A stretch of DNA of 64,000 bases from Sabellastarte sp. h YS-2021. Taxonomy: Eukaryota > Annelida > Polychaeta > Sabellida > Sabellidae. Positions 12,785-25,500 of this stretch are shown one piece after another (the first letter of the stretch is position 1; the number at the start of each line of letters is the position of its first letter). Position numbers and translations under genes: made by a program. The stretch is from positions 91,486,537-91,550,536 of the forward strand of contig OZ024936.1 of assembly GCA_964017235.1 (NCBI GenBank), given 5' to 3'. Under the pieces are notes generated by a model. The model had not been told where the DNA came from. It did no database searches and saw nothing but the letters and a program-made list of their open reading frames with translations.

Positions 12785-13345
12785 GTGCATTCTAAGGCAC
12801 ATTCGTTTTGAAAAAATCGACTCGGACTCGGTTAATCCCTTGATTATCGCCCATGAAATAAACGTCATCTTATTTCGACATATTACACCTTATGAAATGA
12901 TTAAAAGGCACCCACCAGGAAAGATTGTTGATATTTCAAGGAATTTTGGAATAAAGAAGCATTTATAATGCAAAATACAGGAAACTTTATCCATCTTGAT
13001 TTTGCGTGATTTGAGGCATCTTCGAAATATGTTATATTAAAATGCCATCTTATAAAAGCATTGTTACACACATTTAACGTTTGCAAATGCTTAAACGAAA
13101 AAACTTAAACTCAATACAAGTATCTTACTAGTGGGAGTTTAAGGTCACCATACTATACAGCACACCCTGATAAGCAGTTACATCCACATGTAAACAGAAC
13201 CATCTTATACTAGAAAAATAAATGAATATATTCATATATTTTAAAGAAAAATAAAATTTTGTAGTAGTTTTTACGTCTATTTTTAGGTGTTTTCGAAGAC
13301 CCGGTTCACTTTTCTTGACTCGAGTATTGAACTTTTTTCGTCTTG
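12785..13345. mobile_element. hAT-like 0.5-kb element, truncated copy
   Basis: About 550 bp similar to the complete element at 19349-19882: gactcggactcggttaatc, gattatcgccca, ggaattttggaataaag, aatgcaaaatacaggaaact. Both ends differ, and no target duplication is seen. Confidence 0.7.
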
Positions 13346-13360
13346 TTTTTGTCATGAAAA

Positions 13361-13560
13361 ATGTGGCATGATGTGATGAGTACCTGTCTCATCAGTGAAG
13401 TTAAGCAACAGTGGGTGATATAACAGGGATGGCTGACCCAAGTGAGCTTTAGGCCAGGTATGGGATATATCTAACTCAGAATTTGTGTTTGTGGCAAGAT
13501 TTTCACAAATTCTAGTGCACTACTTGTACCTCTGATGGCTTTGCAACTTCTGCATATATA
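13361..13560 (+). mobile_element. 5S-rRNA-headed SINE-like repeat, copy 2
   Basis: Box-A-like GTGAAGTTAAGCAACAGTGGG, box-C-like CAGGGATGGCTGACCC, and the same tail as the copy at 4488 (agtgcactact..tctgatggctttgca). Its middle holds about 70 extra bases. Confidence 0.65.
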
Positions 13561-13614
13561 GACAAAAACATTTTTCTGCCTTGTTCTGTTTGTTTATCTA
13601 ACTGGGCGTTCAGA

Positions 13615-14352
13615 CTAGTGATTCAACCTGGGTCAACACAGAATTTGAACAAGATTGAAGACTAGTCTGCATGCTCACAATCAGGGGGTGACAAGGATAA
13701 ATCTTAACCATACCCAAGAGGTGGATTGAAGCAGATTGAAGCAGATTGGCTCAACCCCCTTTGTAGCGTGAACCCTCTCAATCCGGGTTGACAAGGGTTG
13801 GGTTTGATGGTACTGTAATGAATTGATTTACTGCCATGAAACAATTGGATAACTTGATATTTATATATCTATATAGCCTAATCCTTTGTAGGCAGACACC
13901 CAATTAACACATAGGCCACAAGGCATGATTGTTGCGTGATTTCTGTATGGTTGCAATTTGGTATAAAATGTATGAATATTTGTAATTGTAGTGGATGATA
14001 AGAACAACTATTTCAAAGGATTGTAATTAGTCTGTCACTGAAAAAGTGGCAAAATCTAAAAAATATAACATCCTCTTTCATTAATGATAAAAACTTAAAA
14101 AGCTATTTATCTGTGTGAAAGCTAATATAAATTGGGATCTTTTATAGTTTTGGAAATGTTTGAAAAATAATTGTCATTTAAACAATTTGCATTAAGCTAT
14201 ATTTGGAGGCATTACTGTACCCAATTTTTAAGACTTTTCAATCCAGATTAAACTCTATAGTGAGGACACTCAACCCGGATTGAGATGAATCTGCTTCAAT
14301 CTGCTTCAACCCTCAATCCTTGTCAACCCGGATTGTAGTGTGAACAGGTTAT
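13615..14352. mobile_element. MITE with GTTCACACTACAATCCGGGT termini
   Basis: The left end (gttcagactagtgattcaacctgggtcaac, degenerate) is mirrored by the inverted right end GTTCACACTACAATCCGGGT near 14350. Both ends also carry gaagcagattgaagcagatt, inverted. Length is about 740 bp with an AT-rich middle and no coding frame. Confidence 0.7.
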
Positions 14353-14359
14353 ATGTTTG

Positions 14360-15010
14360 TGATGAATCCAAATCTAATGAATGCATCTTTGCAAAATCTT
14401 TTTATTCTTACCACAGGAAAAAGTTGCTAAATTTTAGGAATGCTCTGGATCAGACTATTGATACAAAAGAAAATCAGAAATTTTCAACTATCCAATTTTT
14501 TAAGGATTTTGTGTGACTTTAGGTGAAATCCATCAAAGTCGCCAATCGGCTAAATGAAAACATCCACACAAAGCTAGAGGGAGGTAAAAATGCTTAAAAC
14601 TTCACATAAGAAATTGATCTCTGTAAACAACACACAAGACCAAAAATTAATCATTCAAAAAACAACACTTTTCAACCTCCAATAATGTCCAAAATGCAGA
14701 TATTTTTCATGGGATCACAAAGTAATATAGAAAAGATGTCAATTACTGAGGAAAGGGCCTTGAATGATGTCATAGCCGAAATAACTTACACATAATCCGT
14801 CTTGTTTCCTTGCATTAAACGATGCTGACTGTGTCTCATCTTTAGCAATTCTTCATCTTCTTATAATATTTATTTATAACCACATTACTAAAGCCATAGG
14901 GTACATGGGTTCAAGACATTTCTGAAAACTTAAGTTGTTTTTTTACCACATCCAGAATATCATCAAGGTATTTCCTACAATTTAACTATTTCTTCCTTTC
15001 TCCAGGCCTG
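14360..15010. other. No feature recognised
   Basis: AT-rich sequence. Nothing supported. Confidence 0.4.
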
Positions 15011-15014
15011 ACAT

Positions 15015-15365
15015 CAGGGGTGTGAGGGTACCAGATTTTCTTGTATGGTATTCCGCCAATTCAAAACCGTCTCGATTTTCAGATACCAAACAAGTTTGAG
15101 TTTAAACATTTCCCAAAGCGAATAGACCTACAAACATAAACTGATTTTCTGTAATAAAAAATATTGCAGTTTTTCTCAAAGAAATTGCTATAAATGCATT
15201 AAAATCTGGTGAAATATAAGAAAATAGTTTCTTCCGATTCAGGTTTGGCATTTCATATTTCATATTTCTCAATAATTGTATTAGCTGACATTCAAGATTA
15301 AAGTTGTAAAAGTGTTCAAGATATTTCATTAAACTTGTCTGGATACCAGTATACCACCACTACCG
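15015..15365. mobile_element. hAT-like MITE, second family
   Basis: Begins CAGGGGTGTGAGGGTACCAG, then ccgccaattcaaaaccgtc, and ends near accgactctcccctacccta. Internal similarity to 6963 and to inverted 17040 is clear (gaatagacctacaaac, gattttctgtaat, ttcagattcaggtttggcat). Confidence 0.65.
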
Positions 15366-15369
15366 ACTC

Positions 15370-16920
15370 TCCCCTACCCTAGATACATAAAAAAATCTTC
15401 AAAGGTCTGTTTATTACATTAGGAGTAACCGCAAACACTGACAAACAAATGAATAGACCGAAAAACATAGCCTTCTTGGCTTGCGTAATAAACCTTGGAC
15501 AAACGGAAATGTAGATGTACAAATGTTATGGGTTAATTAAATGTACATCCATTGGTGACTGGGCTACAGAGTTTGGAAGGGTGGAAACAACCGCATAAAC
15601 AAAACAAACATGAAATTTATTTCTTAAAATATATTTAAAGATACACAGTGATTTAGTAACCAGGTTAAAAAGTGTACCATCTAAACAAAAAGTAAAGATA
15701 CAGCTTTGTTATCAAGCAAGTATTGGCGGAGAAAAATCCGAGTAACAAAACTTTCCATTTACTTTTCATCTTTATGAAGTGCCATGATCGTCAATGGCAA
15801 CATAGATTGTGAACACTTGTCAACCAAAAAAATGCTAATCATGATAACAGTACTGTTCAGTGGTGTGTATTGTTGTATAGCGCCCACTGGGCTAAAAGGT
15901 TTATTTATATTATTACCAGTATATTTAATTGACTGATTTGAGTGGGTTTTAGGCACGTTTCCATGCAGGCAACGTATAAGACCTAAAATTCAGCAGTGGT
16001 GTTTGACAGCAACAAATATTGGACTTAATTTAATTACTTGGAAACCTCATATGTTCATTTTCTTTGTTTCTATTTTTATAATATTTTTTTACTAATATTT
16101 ATTTATTATCAACCGAAAGCTGTATTTGACCCATATATATATCCGTAGGATATACGGAGCGGGATATATTTTATTTTGTTTACAATGCCGCCTCCGTACC
16201 ATGGATAATAAGCGTCAGTAACTTCTGGCTTTTCAAAAATATCCCAGAAACTGTGCAACCTACAAAGATGTATTATATATCACTAGAAAGGTCTTTTTAT
16301 AGTGCTCCTGCTTGTGTTTGTTGCATAAATATCCATGCAAAAATGGCAGAGAAATCGCAAGTTAAGGATTGAAGTTTTTATTTTCACTGTTGCCCATGCT
16401 TTTTGACAGTATTTTTTCACATTCTCTCATTAAATATTCATGTTATTTAACTCACAGAGCATGCAAAATGGTGGATAATAATAAAGTAAAACATCCCTGA
16501 TCAGACAAAAACAGAAAAAATACATCACTCATGAAGATTAACAATATAATACTCTTGCTATGCACTGGTATAAGACTGTTATCTTCATTCGTGATATATT
16601 ATTTATGTATATGTCATTTGGGAAGTTTTATATACATAATATTTATTGTTCTGCATATTTAAGTATACTCATTGCAAGATAAACACGAGGAAAAATGTTA
16701 GGTTATATTTTGCATAGGTTTACAATGATCCATAGGCTGTGACTAAGGTTTCTGAGAGAGATTGTTTCCTTGGTTAATGATTTCTTATGAGAGAATGCCT
16801 CAGCAATTAAGGAAAGGAATCAACAACAGCCCAGACAATTAAAACTCATGTATCTTACACCAGGTTAATAAGCCACTTTGTTGCTATCTGAAACCTTCTC
16901 CTTTTTACCACTTGATAGCA
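15370..16920. other. No feature recognised
   Basis: AT-rich sequence with a small TCCGTA/TACGGA inverted repeat near 16142-16158. No supported gene or element. Confidence 0.4.
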
Positions 16921-16924
16921 CTCT

Positions 16925-17030
16925 GTAGCTTGGCCTTCCAAGCTGTCTTCATCGCAATGCAAACGTAATATTAGAACATAATGAAAAATAATAATAATGC
17001 AATCAACCTGTTGTGTATACTATCAGTGAG
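16925..17030. repeat. Fragment matching the interior of the 8087-9036 MITE
   Basis: ttggccttccaagctgtct, gatgcaaac-like, and aatgcartcarywtgttgtgtmtactat are shared with 8580-8770. Borders are not defined. Confidence 0.45.
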
Positions 17031-17031
17031 T

Positions 17032-17325
17032 CGGTAGTGCCGGGATATTGGTATCGATACAATTTTACCGTGACCAGTTTAACAACCAGAATCTGGAATG
17101 TCAGCTTATATAATTATTGAGAAACGTGAAATATTAAACATCAAACCTGAATCTGAAGAAACTATATATAAACTATTACCTCATATATTTTGCTAGATTT
17201 TAATGCATTTATAGCGATTTATTTTGAGAAAAACTGCCATGTCATGGATTACGGAAAATCACTTCCTGTTTGTAGGTCTATTGGATTGGGAGAAAATCTA
17301 GTACTGTCACACCCCTAGTGAATAC
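17032..17325. mobile_element. hAT-like MITE, second family, inverted copy
   Basis: Reads inverted relative to 6963 and 15015: gacattcyagattctgg complement, tttgtaggtctatt, and a right end GTCACACCCCTA. The left end cannot be fixed. Confidence 0.6.
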
Positions 17326-17339
17326 TATACATCTTTTAC

Positions 17340-18435
17340 ACCTGTGGCAAGGCTAACCACCCTCTCCCCTTCTTCCAACCTGACTTATCTCTCTGGATTT
17401 GCCTAATCTAGCAACCCATTACTCCATACACAGCTAGTGATGCTGGACCTTTGTCCATGGTACATTCCACATTGTCCTAACAGGAACAAAGAGGCAGTTT
17501 TGTGATGCGGGTAATTAAAGTTTTGCCCAGATACCTCAGCCACTTCCAATCCCCTATCCTACACTGCTCTCTCCTTCTTTCTACAAACCTATATTCTTTC
17601 CAGACCATAGACATTCCTCAAGTCGTTTTGTCTAAGGTATTATATGAGGACTGAATGACTTTTTTACCAGAATGTGGGCTGACAAAAGTTTGCATTTCAG
17701 ACAAGTCATTGTATGGATTCATAATGATTCCATGAATGTCAGATTTTACCTTTATTAGCAATTTATAAGCGATATCATAAGATTGTGGAGGGGCCCTTAC
17801 CAAAGCATGGGAGATAGAAGTCATAGGAAAATATCAAATTTAATTACTTTTAAAGATTATGGACATATATTTTCAATTTATTTCATATGTTTATCATTTT
17901 CATTGTCTTTCTGAATAGGAAGCTTAAGATTTTTGGTAGTTATTTGGTGTTGACACGAATAGTACTTGGTGATTAGCTGGCCTGAAATATTTAGAGTTGT
18001 GACATCCTTAATAATATAGGGTATGATATTCAACATCCAGATTGAAAACCTGGAAAAATATTCTCAATCTACAACTGGGCTATTAATTACTAAGCATGGT
18101 TTGCTTAAATTTCTGACCCTTAGTCATTTATGTAGGGTGATGTAAAGAGGGCATAAGAGGGAGAGCATTTATTTCAGAAATTACGGTATTTCAAATAAGA
18201 TAATCACATTTTCTTGAATTTTCGCCAAATTTGTTTCTGAAATATTTTCTTGAAGTGGCTTTTTGCAACAATACAATTTGAGGAACAAAAGAAACATATA
18301 TACAAACATACTTTTCCCAGAACTAACAGCAGGTTAAAAGGTTACTGCCCAACTAATTAATGTTACAGCCTAAGTGGCCAATAAATTAGATAACAGGGAA
18401 GTTGGTGTTTGCAGCTCTGATAAGTTGATAATCCA
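17340..18435. other. No feature recognised
   Basis: AT-rich sequence. Nothing supported. Confidence 0.4.
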
Positions 18436-18439
18436 GTGG

Positions 18440-19340
18440 GTCGGTGAGGTAAAAGAATAATGACACTGATGACATGCCACCAGAGCCAGAACGGTGAATC
18501 ATACACCATCTTTCACACTTGTCCAGTAAGCCACCGACTCAGGTGAAAACTATTTAGCCGCGACAGATTTCCTGGTTACCTGAAAATGGTTGGACTTTGT
18601 TGAGAAACCGAGTGCCCATACAAGGTACTGGAAAAACTAAAAGAATATGGTTGTGGTGTGAATCATAAACACATTACTAGCACTGGTATTGTTTATCAAT
18701 ATTGATATATTTATCAATTCATGCTGAATATAACGATATCAGTAATGTAAGGTACAATATCTATATCGAAACATACTACTTAATAGATCCATTTGTGTTG
18801 TCTTCCATTAAAACAATGAAACAAAATTCGAAGATTTTATGCCTTTTTACTTACCGCGAAAACGGAACTGCCATATTTGTTTACGTTTCAGGATATTACT
18901 AAACCTCGCAAAAAAGTTTGGAAGGTCTCATCCAGGAAAGCATCTCATGCCCCAATATTTCAATATCGATCGATACAGAAGGTAAAAATATGGTTTGATA
19001 TCGATATAGATATTTTTATTTGATACCAACACCAAGACATTACATTGCTTTTTAATTTGCTTAGGTAGAAATGACAAAATCCGTAAAGAATATGCAAGTA
19101 CCGATTATTGAAAATATCACTATTTCCGGGTTTCTTTTTCTTCATACTTTGTCAAATTGATAAAAAAAACATATGAATTTGAGGAAAAATCTCACATTTT
19201 ATGCATATTGCAAATGAAGTTTATAAGCATTAATATAACTCACAAATACAATTCCTGTCTTAAACTATGGCTCATGTATGTTCACGGTTGATTTTCACCA
19301 TACAAGTGACATGCTCATACGAAACCCCGGTTTTCGTTCA
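18440..19340. repeat. Old interspersed repeat R1, copy a, with nested MITE
   Basis: Flanks 18440-18677 and 19044-19340 resemble the copy at 19891-20260: gaatatggttgtggtgtgaa, gtagaaat.acaaaatcc, aaagaatat. A MITE at 18678 splits it. Further pieces flank 22058/28875 and lie at 40800-41050. Confidence 0.55.
18678..19036. mobile_element. MITE, probably hAT-like, ACATTAC duplication
   Basis: Ends TAGCACTGGTATTG and (inverted) CTTGGTGTTGGTATC. ACATTAC flanks both sides (18671-18677 and 19037-19043), a 7-base match within an 8-base window. The body is rich in TATCGATA. Confidence 0.55.
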
Positions 19341-19348
19341 GTTTTGCA

Positions 19349-19882
19349 TAGGGCTCCAAATGAGCACGAAAATGCGCCTCGAATCCTTGTTTATGAAGAA
19401 CCGACTCGGACTCGGTTAATCGCTTGATTATCGCCCACAAAATTACCTGTATCATATTTTAACATATTATACCTTATAAAACGCTTAAAATACGTACGAG
19501 AAAGAATGTTGATAATTCATTGAATTTTGGAATAAAGATGCATTAATAATGCAAAATACAGGAAACTTTAGCCATTTTCATATTGTGAGATTTGAGGCGT
19601 CTTCAAAATATGTTATATTAAAATGCCATCTTACAAAAACATTGTTACACACACACTTAAAGTTTGCAAATGCTTAAAAATTATAAAATTGAAAACGGAC
19701 ACACCTGGAATTAGAAAAATATATGAATATATCCATATATTTAAAGAAAAATCAAATTTTGTAGCAGATTTTATGTCTATTTTCAGTTGTTTTCGAAAAC
19801 CTGGTTCAGTTTTCTTGACTCCAGTCAAGTATTAAACTGAATCGTTTCATTTGCGAGTAACCAAAGAATCGTTGCAGCCCTA
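19349..19882. mobile_element. hAT-like 0.5-kb element, complete, exact 8-bp duplication
   Basis: Ends TAGGGCT and AGCCCTA. The exact duplication GTTTTGCA lies at 19341-19348 and 19883-19890. No transposase is visible, so it is non-autonomous. The related copy is at 12785. Confidence 0.9.
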
Positions 19883-19890
19883 GTTTTGCA

Positions 19891-20260
19891 GCCCCAGAAA
19901 GCAGTTTTGACTTTCAGAACCGGTCCAACTACTGGAATATGGTGGTGATATGAACAGGAAAATAAGAATGCTGCTTATGGTTAAGTTGTGGTAGAAATTA
20001 CCAAATCCACAAAGAATATTTGAGAACTGGTTACTTTCTGCATTTTAATGTCTAATACGTCATCAAAGTGACAATACTGATACAAATGTGAGGACGTATC
20101 TCTCATTATTACTATATACTGGGTAAAAATTAAGTTTTATTAACTTCAGAATATCTCGCTCAGAGATTTCATGTTTTTATAATTATGGCTCACACATGTT
20201 CAACGAACTGGCTTGTATCAAGTGCCATCCTTGCTTCACCAAAACATGCTAACCTGAGAT
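19891..20260. repeat. Old interspersed repeat R1, copy b
   Basis: Matches copy a over ggaatatggtggtgatatgaa, gtagaaattaccaaatccac, tatggctcacacatgttc. It directly follows the hAT element, which therefore sits between two R1 stretches. Confidence 0.5.
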
Positions 20261-20615
20261 TTATGACAGTTTTTGACATAGGAACACCAATACCTGTAAT
20301 ATACATATTTAACTCATCATTATTTAAATTATTAATTATCATAGATATTGGGAATACGGTCTCAATGAGAGGGATTATATAAATACCTGTTTAGTTTTTT
20401 CTAAAGCTCTTTGTCTTTTTCTACTCTTTGTAATTTTCCTTACTATGTGTGAACAAAAGCTTTAAGATATAAGGCGAGGGATCAAGTACTTCTGTTTGAT
20501 AAGATTAAAATTGTGATTTTCTACTTAATGAAGAAAACTATCAATGCTATTTTTGTACTGAATACTTCTTGTACTGAGTTTTTTAATTCCAGAAAATATA
20601 TTTTTACAAATAAAA

Positions 20616-21226
20616 CTAGATGAATGCTTTTGCTAACAAAAGCGAAGCGTCCCTGAGAGTTTAAAATGCCTTGTGGTCTTAATAAGCATGCTGTAAAGCT
20701 AAGAATGCACAAAGCTGCACCGTACTGTTACATAAACCAACCCCCTTAGTGATATCATGACAGGGAAAATCCTACAAAGGTCTTCTTTAATTAACATAAA
20801 CAAGTGTTGTAGACATAGACAAGCTGGAGAAAGTGTTGTACATTGGATGTACAACATTGGATGTAACTTTAGTAAATTTTGTGTAAATGCTACAAAGCAT
20901 TTCAGTAATGAGTATTCAATTTGATAACTTCATATATAATCATGTGTGCAAGTATGTATTGCTATTTAGATTGTCCACAGGGTTTTGCAATAGGTTTTAA
21001 TACATTGTGAAAGCATAAAAGCAACAATAAAGGCAAAAGCTATTTCATGACCCTAGTTTGACCCATACAAGGGGGTCAGGAGGTAAAACTAACCGGCTAT
21101 TTAGACTGTCCAGATATGGTTTCCCAATACCTCTTAATACATTCCGAAGCTATAAAAGCAACAATGAAGGAGATATCAGGTAAAAACTCCAAAACAGCTA
21201 TTTTTTTACCCCAGTTTGACCCATAA

Positions 21227-21257
<31 letters not shown>

Positions 21258-21931
21258 CAGGCAGTAAAACTGACCAGCTACTTAGACTCTCCACATATGC
21301 TTTCCCAATACCTCTTAATACATTCTCAATCTATAAAAGCAACATTAAAGGAGATATAAGGCAAAAACTCGAAATCAGCTATTTTATGACCCCAGTTTGA
21401 CCCATAAGGGGGGGGTCAGGGGTAAAACTGACCGGCTATTTAGACTCTCCACATATGGTTTCCTATTACCTCCCAAAACATTTTATGGCTCTAAATGCAA
21501 TACCTAAGAAGATAACAGGGGGGTTGACCTAAATTTAAGGCTTTCAGATTGGAAGGTGTGAGAAAATCACCCATAAATGAGACATTTTTCTAGGGATTGC
21601 TCCCAAAATCTAATCAGATCGCGTTTTCGATAGTATGAACAGGTCTGTTAAATTATAAGGCTGTGTAGCAAGTAGTTTTTCCTGAACTGCGATGACGGGG
21701 GTGGCGGGGTGGGAGGTGTACTTAAAAAAATTGTTTTTGATCATGTGACCTTGATAATGGTCAAAGGTCAAATTTAAGCATGGAGAAAAATTTTCCCACG
21801 CCTGAGGTATATAACTGCCAAATATGGTTTGAAACCTTCTAATAATAAGGGAGATATTCAAGGGAGACCATAATGCGGCAGTGGCAAGGAAACTGAGGTG
21901 AAAACAAAGAAGCGCCCTTTCAGGGACGCTT
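20616..21931 (+). mobile_element. Helentron-like non-autonomous element, AAGCGTCCCT family (copy E8)
   Basis: Starts CTAGATGAATG after AA. A small hairpin follows (GCTTTTG, loop CTAA, CAAAAGC), then subterminal AAGCGTCCCT. The core has three or four degenerate ~150-185-bp repeats (20930-21490). It ends at a hairpin closing with AGGGACGCTT, the exact reverse complement of the subterminal motif, then AA. One core unit holds a G30 tract where its sisters have 5 and 8 G. No coding frame. Confidence 0.82.
21227..21256 (+). repeat. G30 homopolymer
   Basis: 30 G inside a core unit of the element at 20616-21931. Sister units carry 5 G (near 21070) and 8 G (21408-21415) at the same spot, showing expansion by slippage. 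Confidence 0.9.
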
Positions 21932-22492
21932 AAATATTATATTTGTTGGTGCTGTGTGAAATGGTAAACCAGCATACCGCATTTTGTTTTTGTTCTGTAA
22001 GAAATGAGGAAATCCACAAGGAATATTTAAGTACAGGTAACTGAAAATATCATTATAGTGGGCTTTAGTGCTGTCGCGACACTCGCTACTTCCGATACTA
22101 TCGTTTGCTAGGTCTATTATCAGATGCGTTTTTTCAAATCCGATTGCAAAGATATTGGCATATTTATATAATAAAGACAGAATATCTTTTAAAAGTGAAG
22201 GATTATTCAGCATTATAAATTGCAAATTTAATAAGTAAATTAAATTTTTATAAGTTAATACCCTATCCAATGGACAATTGCTAATCCGGTCGGCGCAGAC
22301 CGGCCCGCCAAACGCCAGAAAAAGACGTCCTGTGTTGCCACCGGCTGGCCGGTCCGTAGTACTGTGCACTCCCCAGATGGCGCCTCGTACTTCCTTCCTG
22401 TCTAGACAACCTGACGTCATAGCATCTTTTTCGTTGTCTAAACCTCTTAGACCCCTAGTAAGCTGATAGCGGGGTCGGTGGGAGGGTCTTGT

Positions 22493-22590
22493 GTGTCCAT
22501 TGGATAGGGTATTAACTTATAAAAATTTAATTTACTTATTAAATTTGCAATTTTATTGCGTTAATACATCCTATCCAATGGACAATTGCT
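22493..22590. repeat. DIRS internal complementary region, copy 1
   Basis: Two joined segments. The first is complementary to the element's outer 3' end (22220 onward, ...AAATTTGCAA). The second is complementary to its outer 5' end (TTTTATTGCGTTAATACATC...). In DIRS elements this region is thought to bridge the two ends during circle formation. Confidence 0.85.
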
Positions 22591-25500
22591 GAATAACTAC
22601 CGCTTGGTCGGCGGGTAAGTTACTAGGGACTTATGTGAACTCACAAGTAATGGCAAATTTTAACCTACGGTCTAGGCCGACTTCGTCAGGAGACCTATAG
22701 GTCCAGGCCTGGGTTGACTTTAAGGTCAGGAAACCCTGCAAGGCCATGGTCGGTTGCCAGCAGCCGGTTACCCGGGGCTATACCGCCGTCGCCCCCCCCC
22801 TTTTGTAGACCTGCTCTGAGGTAGGGGAAGAGAGGGATGAGTTCAGTCCCAGAATGGAAATAAACCTCCCGAAGGAAGCACGACACACTTAAGTTTTATG
22901 TACATGAAGAACTGTTATGTACATATACAAATCTCCTCAATCCAAAGGCCACTTGTGGATCTGCTGAGCAGCCACTACCTAGCCCAATTGGTAAAGCTCT
23001 GAATCAGCCCAAGCCCCGCCCTTTATATAGAACTGTGTGAAGGTATTGTGACTTCAGTGGCGGGCTGACAAGATTGGATCTAAGGTGACTCCCGACTGGA
23101 AGATCTTAGAAGCAGCAAAGGCCCTGACATCATGGGCTTTAACCTGATGTTAAAAGTGGGCCTCCTGGTCAGAGAGCTCATAATATAGGATCACAGTCTG
23201 TTTGATCCAAGAGGAGATAGTGGCAGGTGAGATGTCTTTGTTGAAAACTTTCTCAAAGGAGACACAAAAACCACCTCCTATTCTGCCTGATGTCTGAGGT
23301 CCTGTCCAAATAGTAGCACAAGGCTCTGACCGGACAGAGGGACCTGTCAGACTTGAGGGATCTATCCAGAGTCGGGGCCAGGGCTGTTATAACCCCAGGG
23401 GCCACACTGGACACTCTATGGCCAGCTGATTCTAGGATAGAAAGCTGGGTGATGGATACAGGGACACCTTTGACCAATTGGATTGGCGTCCAATATATCA
23501 GTTTGCCAGGCATGAATCTCACTTTTGCACTTGCCCGACCCAAAGGCCAAGAGGAATACTGTCTTGAAGGTCAAACGCTTCAAGGGGGCCTCCTTGATTG
23601 GATCAAATGGAGTCTTAGCTGGTGCACGGCCCATAAGAAGTTCCAGGAGGGTATGCCACTCCTGCCTTTATGTCTGTCTCTGAGGAAACTATCCAGGAGA
23701 CGAGCGAGATTTCCGTCCTTACTGATGTTGAAGGGTGAATTTCCCAGTTTATCAACAATGGGAGACCTATAACCATCAATGGTGCTGGGCTGTTTGCCAA
23801 GCAAGTATCTCACTTCTACGCTTGCCCGAACCCAGGGCCAAGAGGAAACTGCCTTGAAGGTCAAATGCTTCAAGGAGGCCTTCAATTGGTTCAAAAAGAA
23901 CCTTGTCAGCTGGTGCAAAAACCAGGGAGAGGTTCCAGGAGGGGGTTCCCCTCCGGCCTTTGGGTCTGTCTCAGTGGAAGGTATCCAGGAGACGAGTGAG
24001 ATTTTCATCCTTACTAACATTGATGGGCAAATTTTACAGACTATCAGCAATGGCTGACCTGTAACCATCAATGGTACTGGGCTGCAACTTCCTGTCCTGA
24101 AGCAGGTACCTAAGGAAGTCAGCAACTGACTTTACAGGTGGTGCCCGAAGTCCACCTGATGAATGATACATCACTTGGTAAAAATGACCCATTTGCCTCA
24201 TAGACTGATCTGACTGACCCCCCTTTTTAGGAGCCTCAATTCTTGCTGCCACTGCCTTAGACAAGTCCTGCTCCTCGATTGCTGAGGCTCTAGGAACCCT
24301 GCATGGAGATTAAGATTTGTCAGATTTCTGTGAGGGATCTGATCGAATGGCTGTGAACAGGCTGGGCAGATTGTGCAGGCTCAGAGGGATGTGGCTGGAC
24401 ATGGCCACTAGATCCCAAAACCAAGGCATGTTGGGCCATCCCGGAGCAATCAGAATGATTCTCTTACATGGGGAGTCTTGTGACTTCTCCACCACTTTGC
24501 CCAATATGGCTGATGGTGAGGAGGTGTATCCTTTAAGATCCTACCATGGCCGACAGCACATCCACTGCTGTGGCCAGGGGATCCGGTACCGGTGACACAA
24601 AACAGAGGTGACTTGTTGTTGAACCTTGTGGCAAATAAGTCTATTTGGGCCGGTGCCACCTACTGCATAGAGTGGAAGACCTCTGGAAGGAGAAACCACT
24701 GTTTTGATGGTCTGGCCTAGCCTGGACAGCCTGTCTGCTACCACATTATGCCGGCCTGTAATGTGTCGTGCTTTAGAGTCACTTGTTTCCTGGTACACCA
24801 GGTCAAGATTCCCCATAGTAGGGCACAAAGTGGGCCCGACCTCATTTCTCCTTCCTTTATGTATGACACTACTGTGGTGTTGTCAGTTGCTACAAGTACT
24901 ATCTTGCTTGAGCAAAGGTCTTAGAACTCTTAAAGTCAGAAAAACTGCTTAAAGTTCTAGATAGTTAATATACAACCTGCTTCCCGGAGGGGACCAGGTT
25001 GCTCTTGCCAAGTGCTCATCTAAGTGAGCGCCCCACCCTTCTATTGAAGCGTCTGTAAATATTCGCAGAGCATGTTTAATTGGGTGTAATAGTTGGCCTG
25101 TAAGAACATTGTCTTCCTTCAGCCACCATTGTAAATGGGGGGTGCAGGGACCTGGGGACTTGGATCACCTTTTCCAGTGATTCTGGTACCCTCCAGTTGT
25201 TTTGAGATGCCACTGTATGGGTCTCATATGGAGTCGACCTAGATTAACTTGCTTTTCTGTAGCCGTCAGTAACCCATCAAGGACATGAATTCCCGGACCG
25301 GGCAAGCCGGTAGGGATAGCAGTTTTAACATAGTCTCTTGAAGGTTCTGTCACCGGTCCAGAGTCGGTCGGAACCGATCAGACCTGAAGTCGAACTGGTA
25401 GCCTACAAAATCAAAGTCTTGTTTGGGCTCCCGCTCTGATTTCTGTAAGTTCATCAGCCAACCCAGTTGCTGACACACTATTTACTAGTTCCCTTTGTAT

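Noticed and set aside
21097-21294. Poly-Pro ORF as the missing CAP proline-rich linker
   Set aside because: The prolines come from the G30 tract inside a hairpin-ended element, and no splice context or CAP flanking sequence is present.
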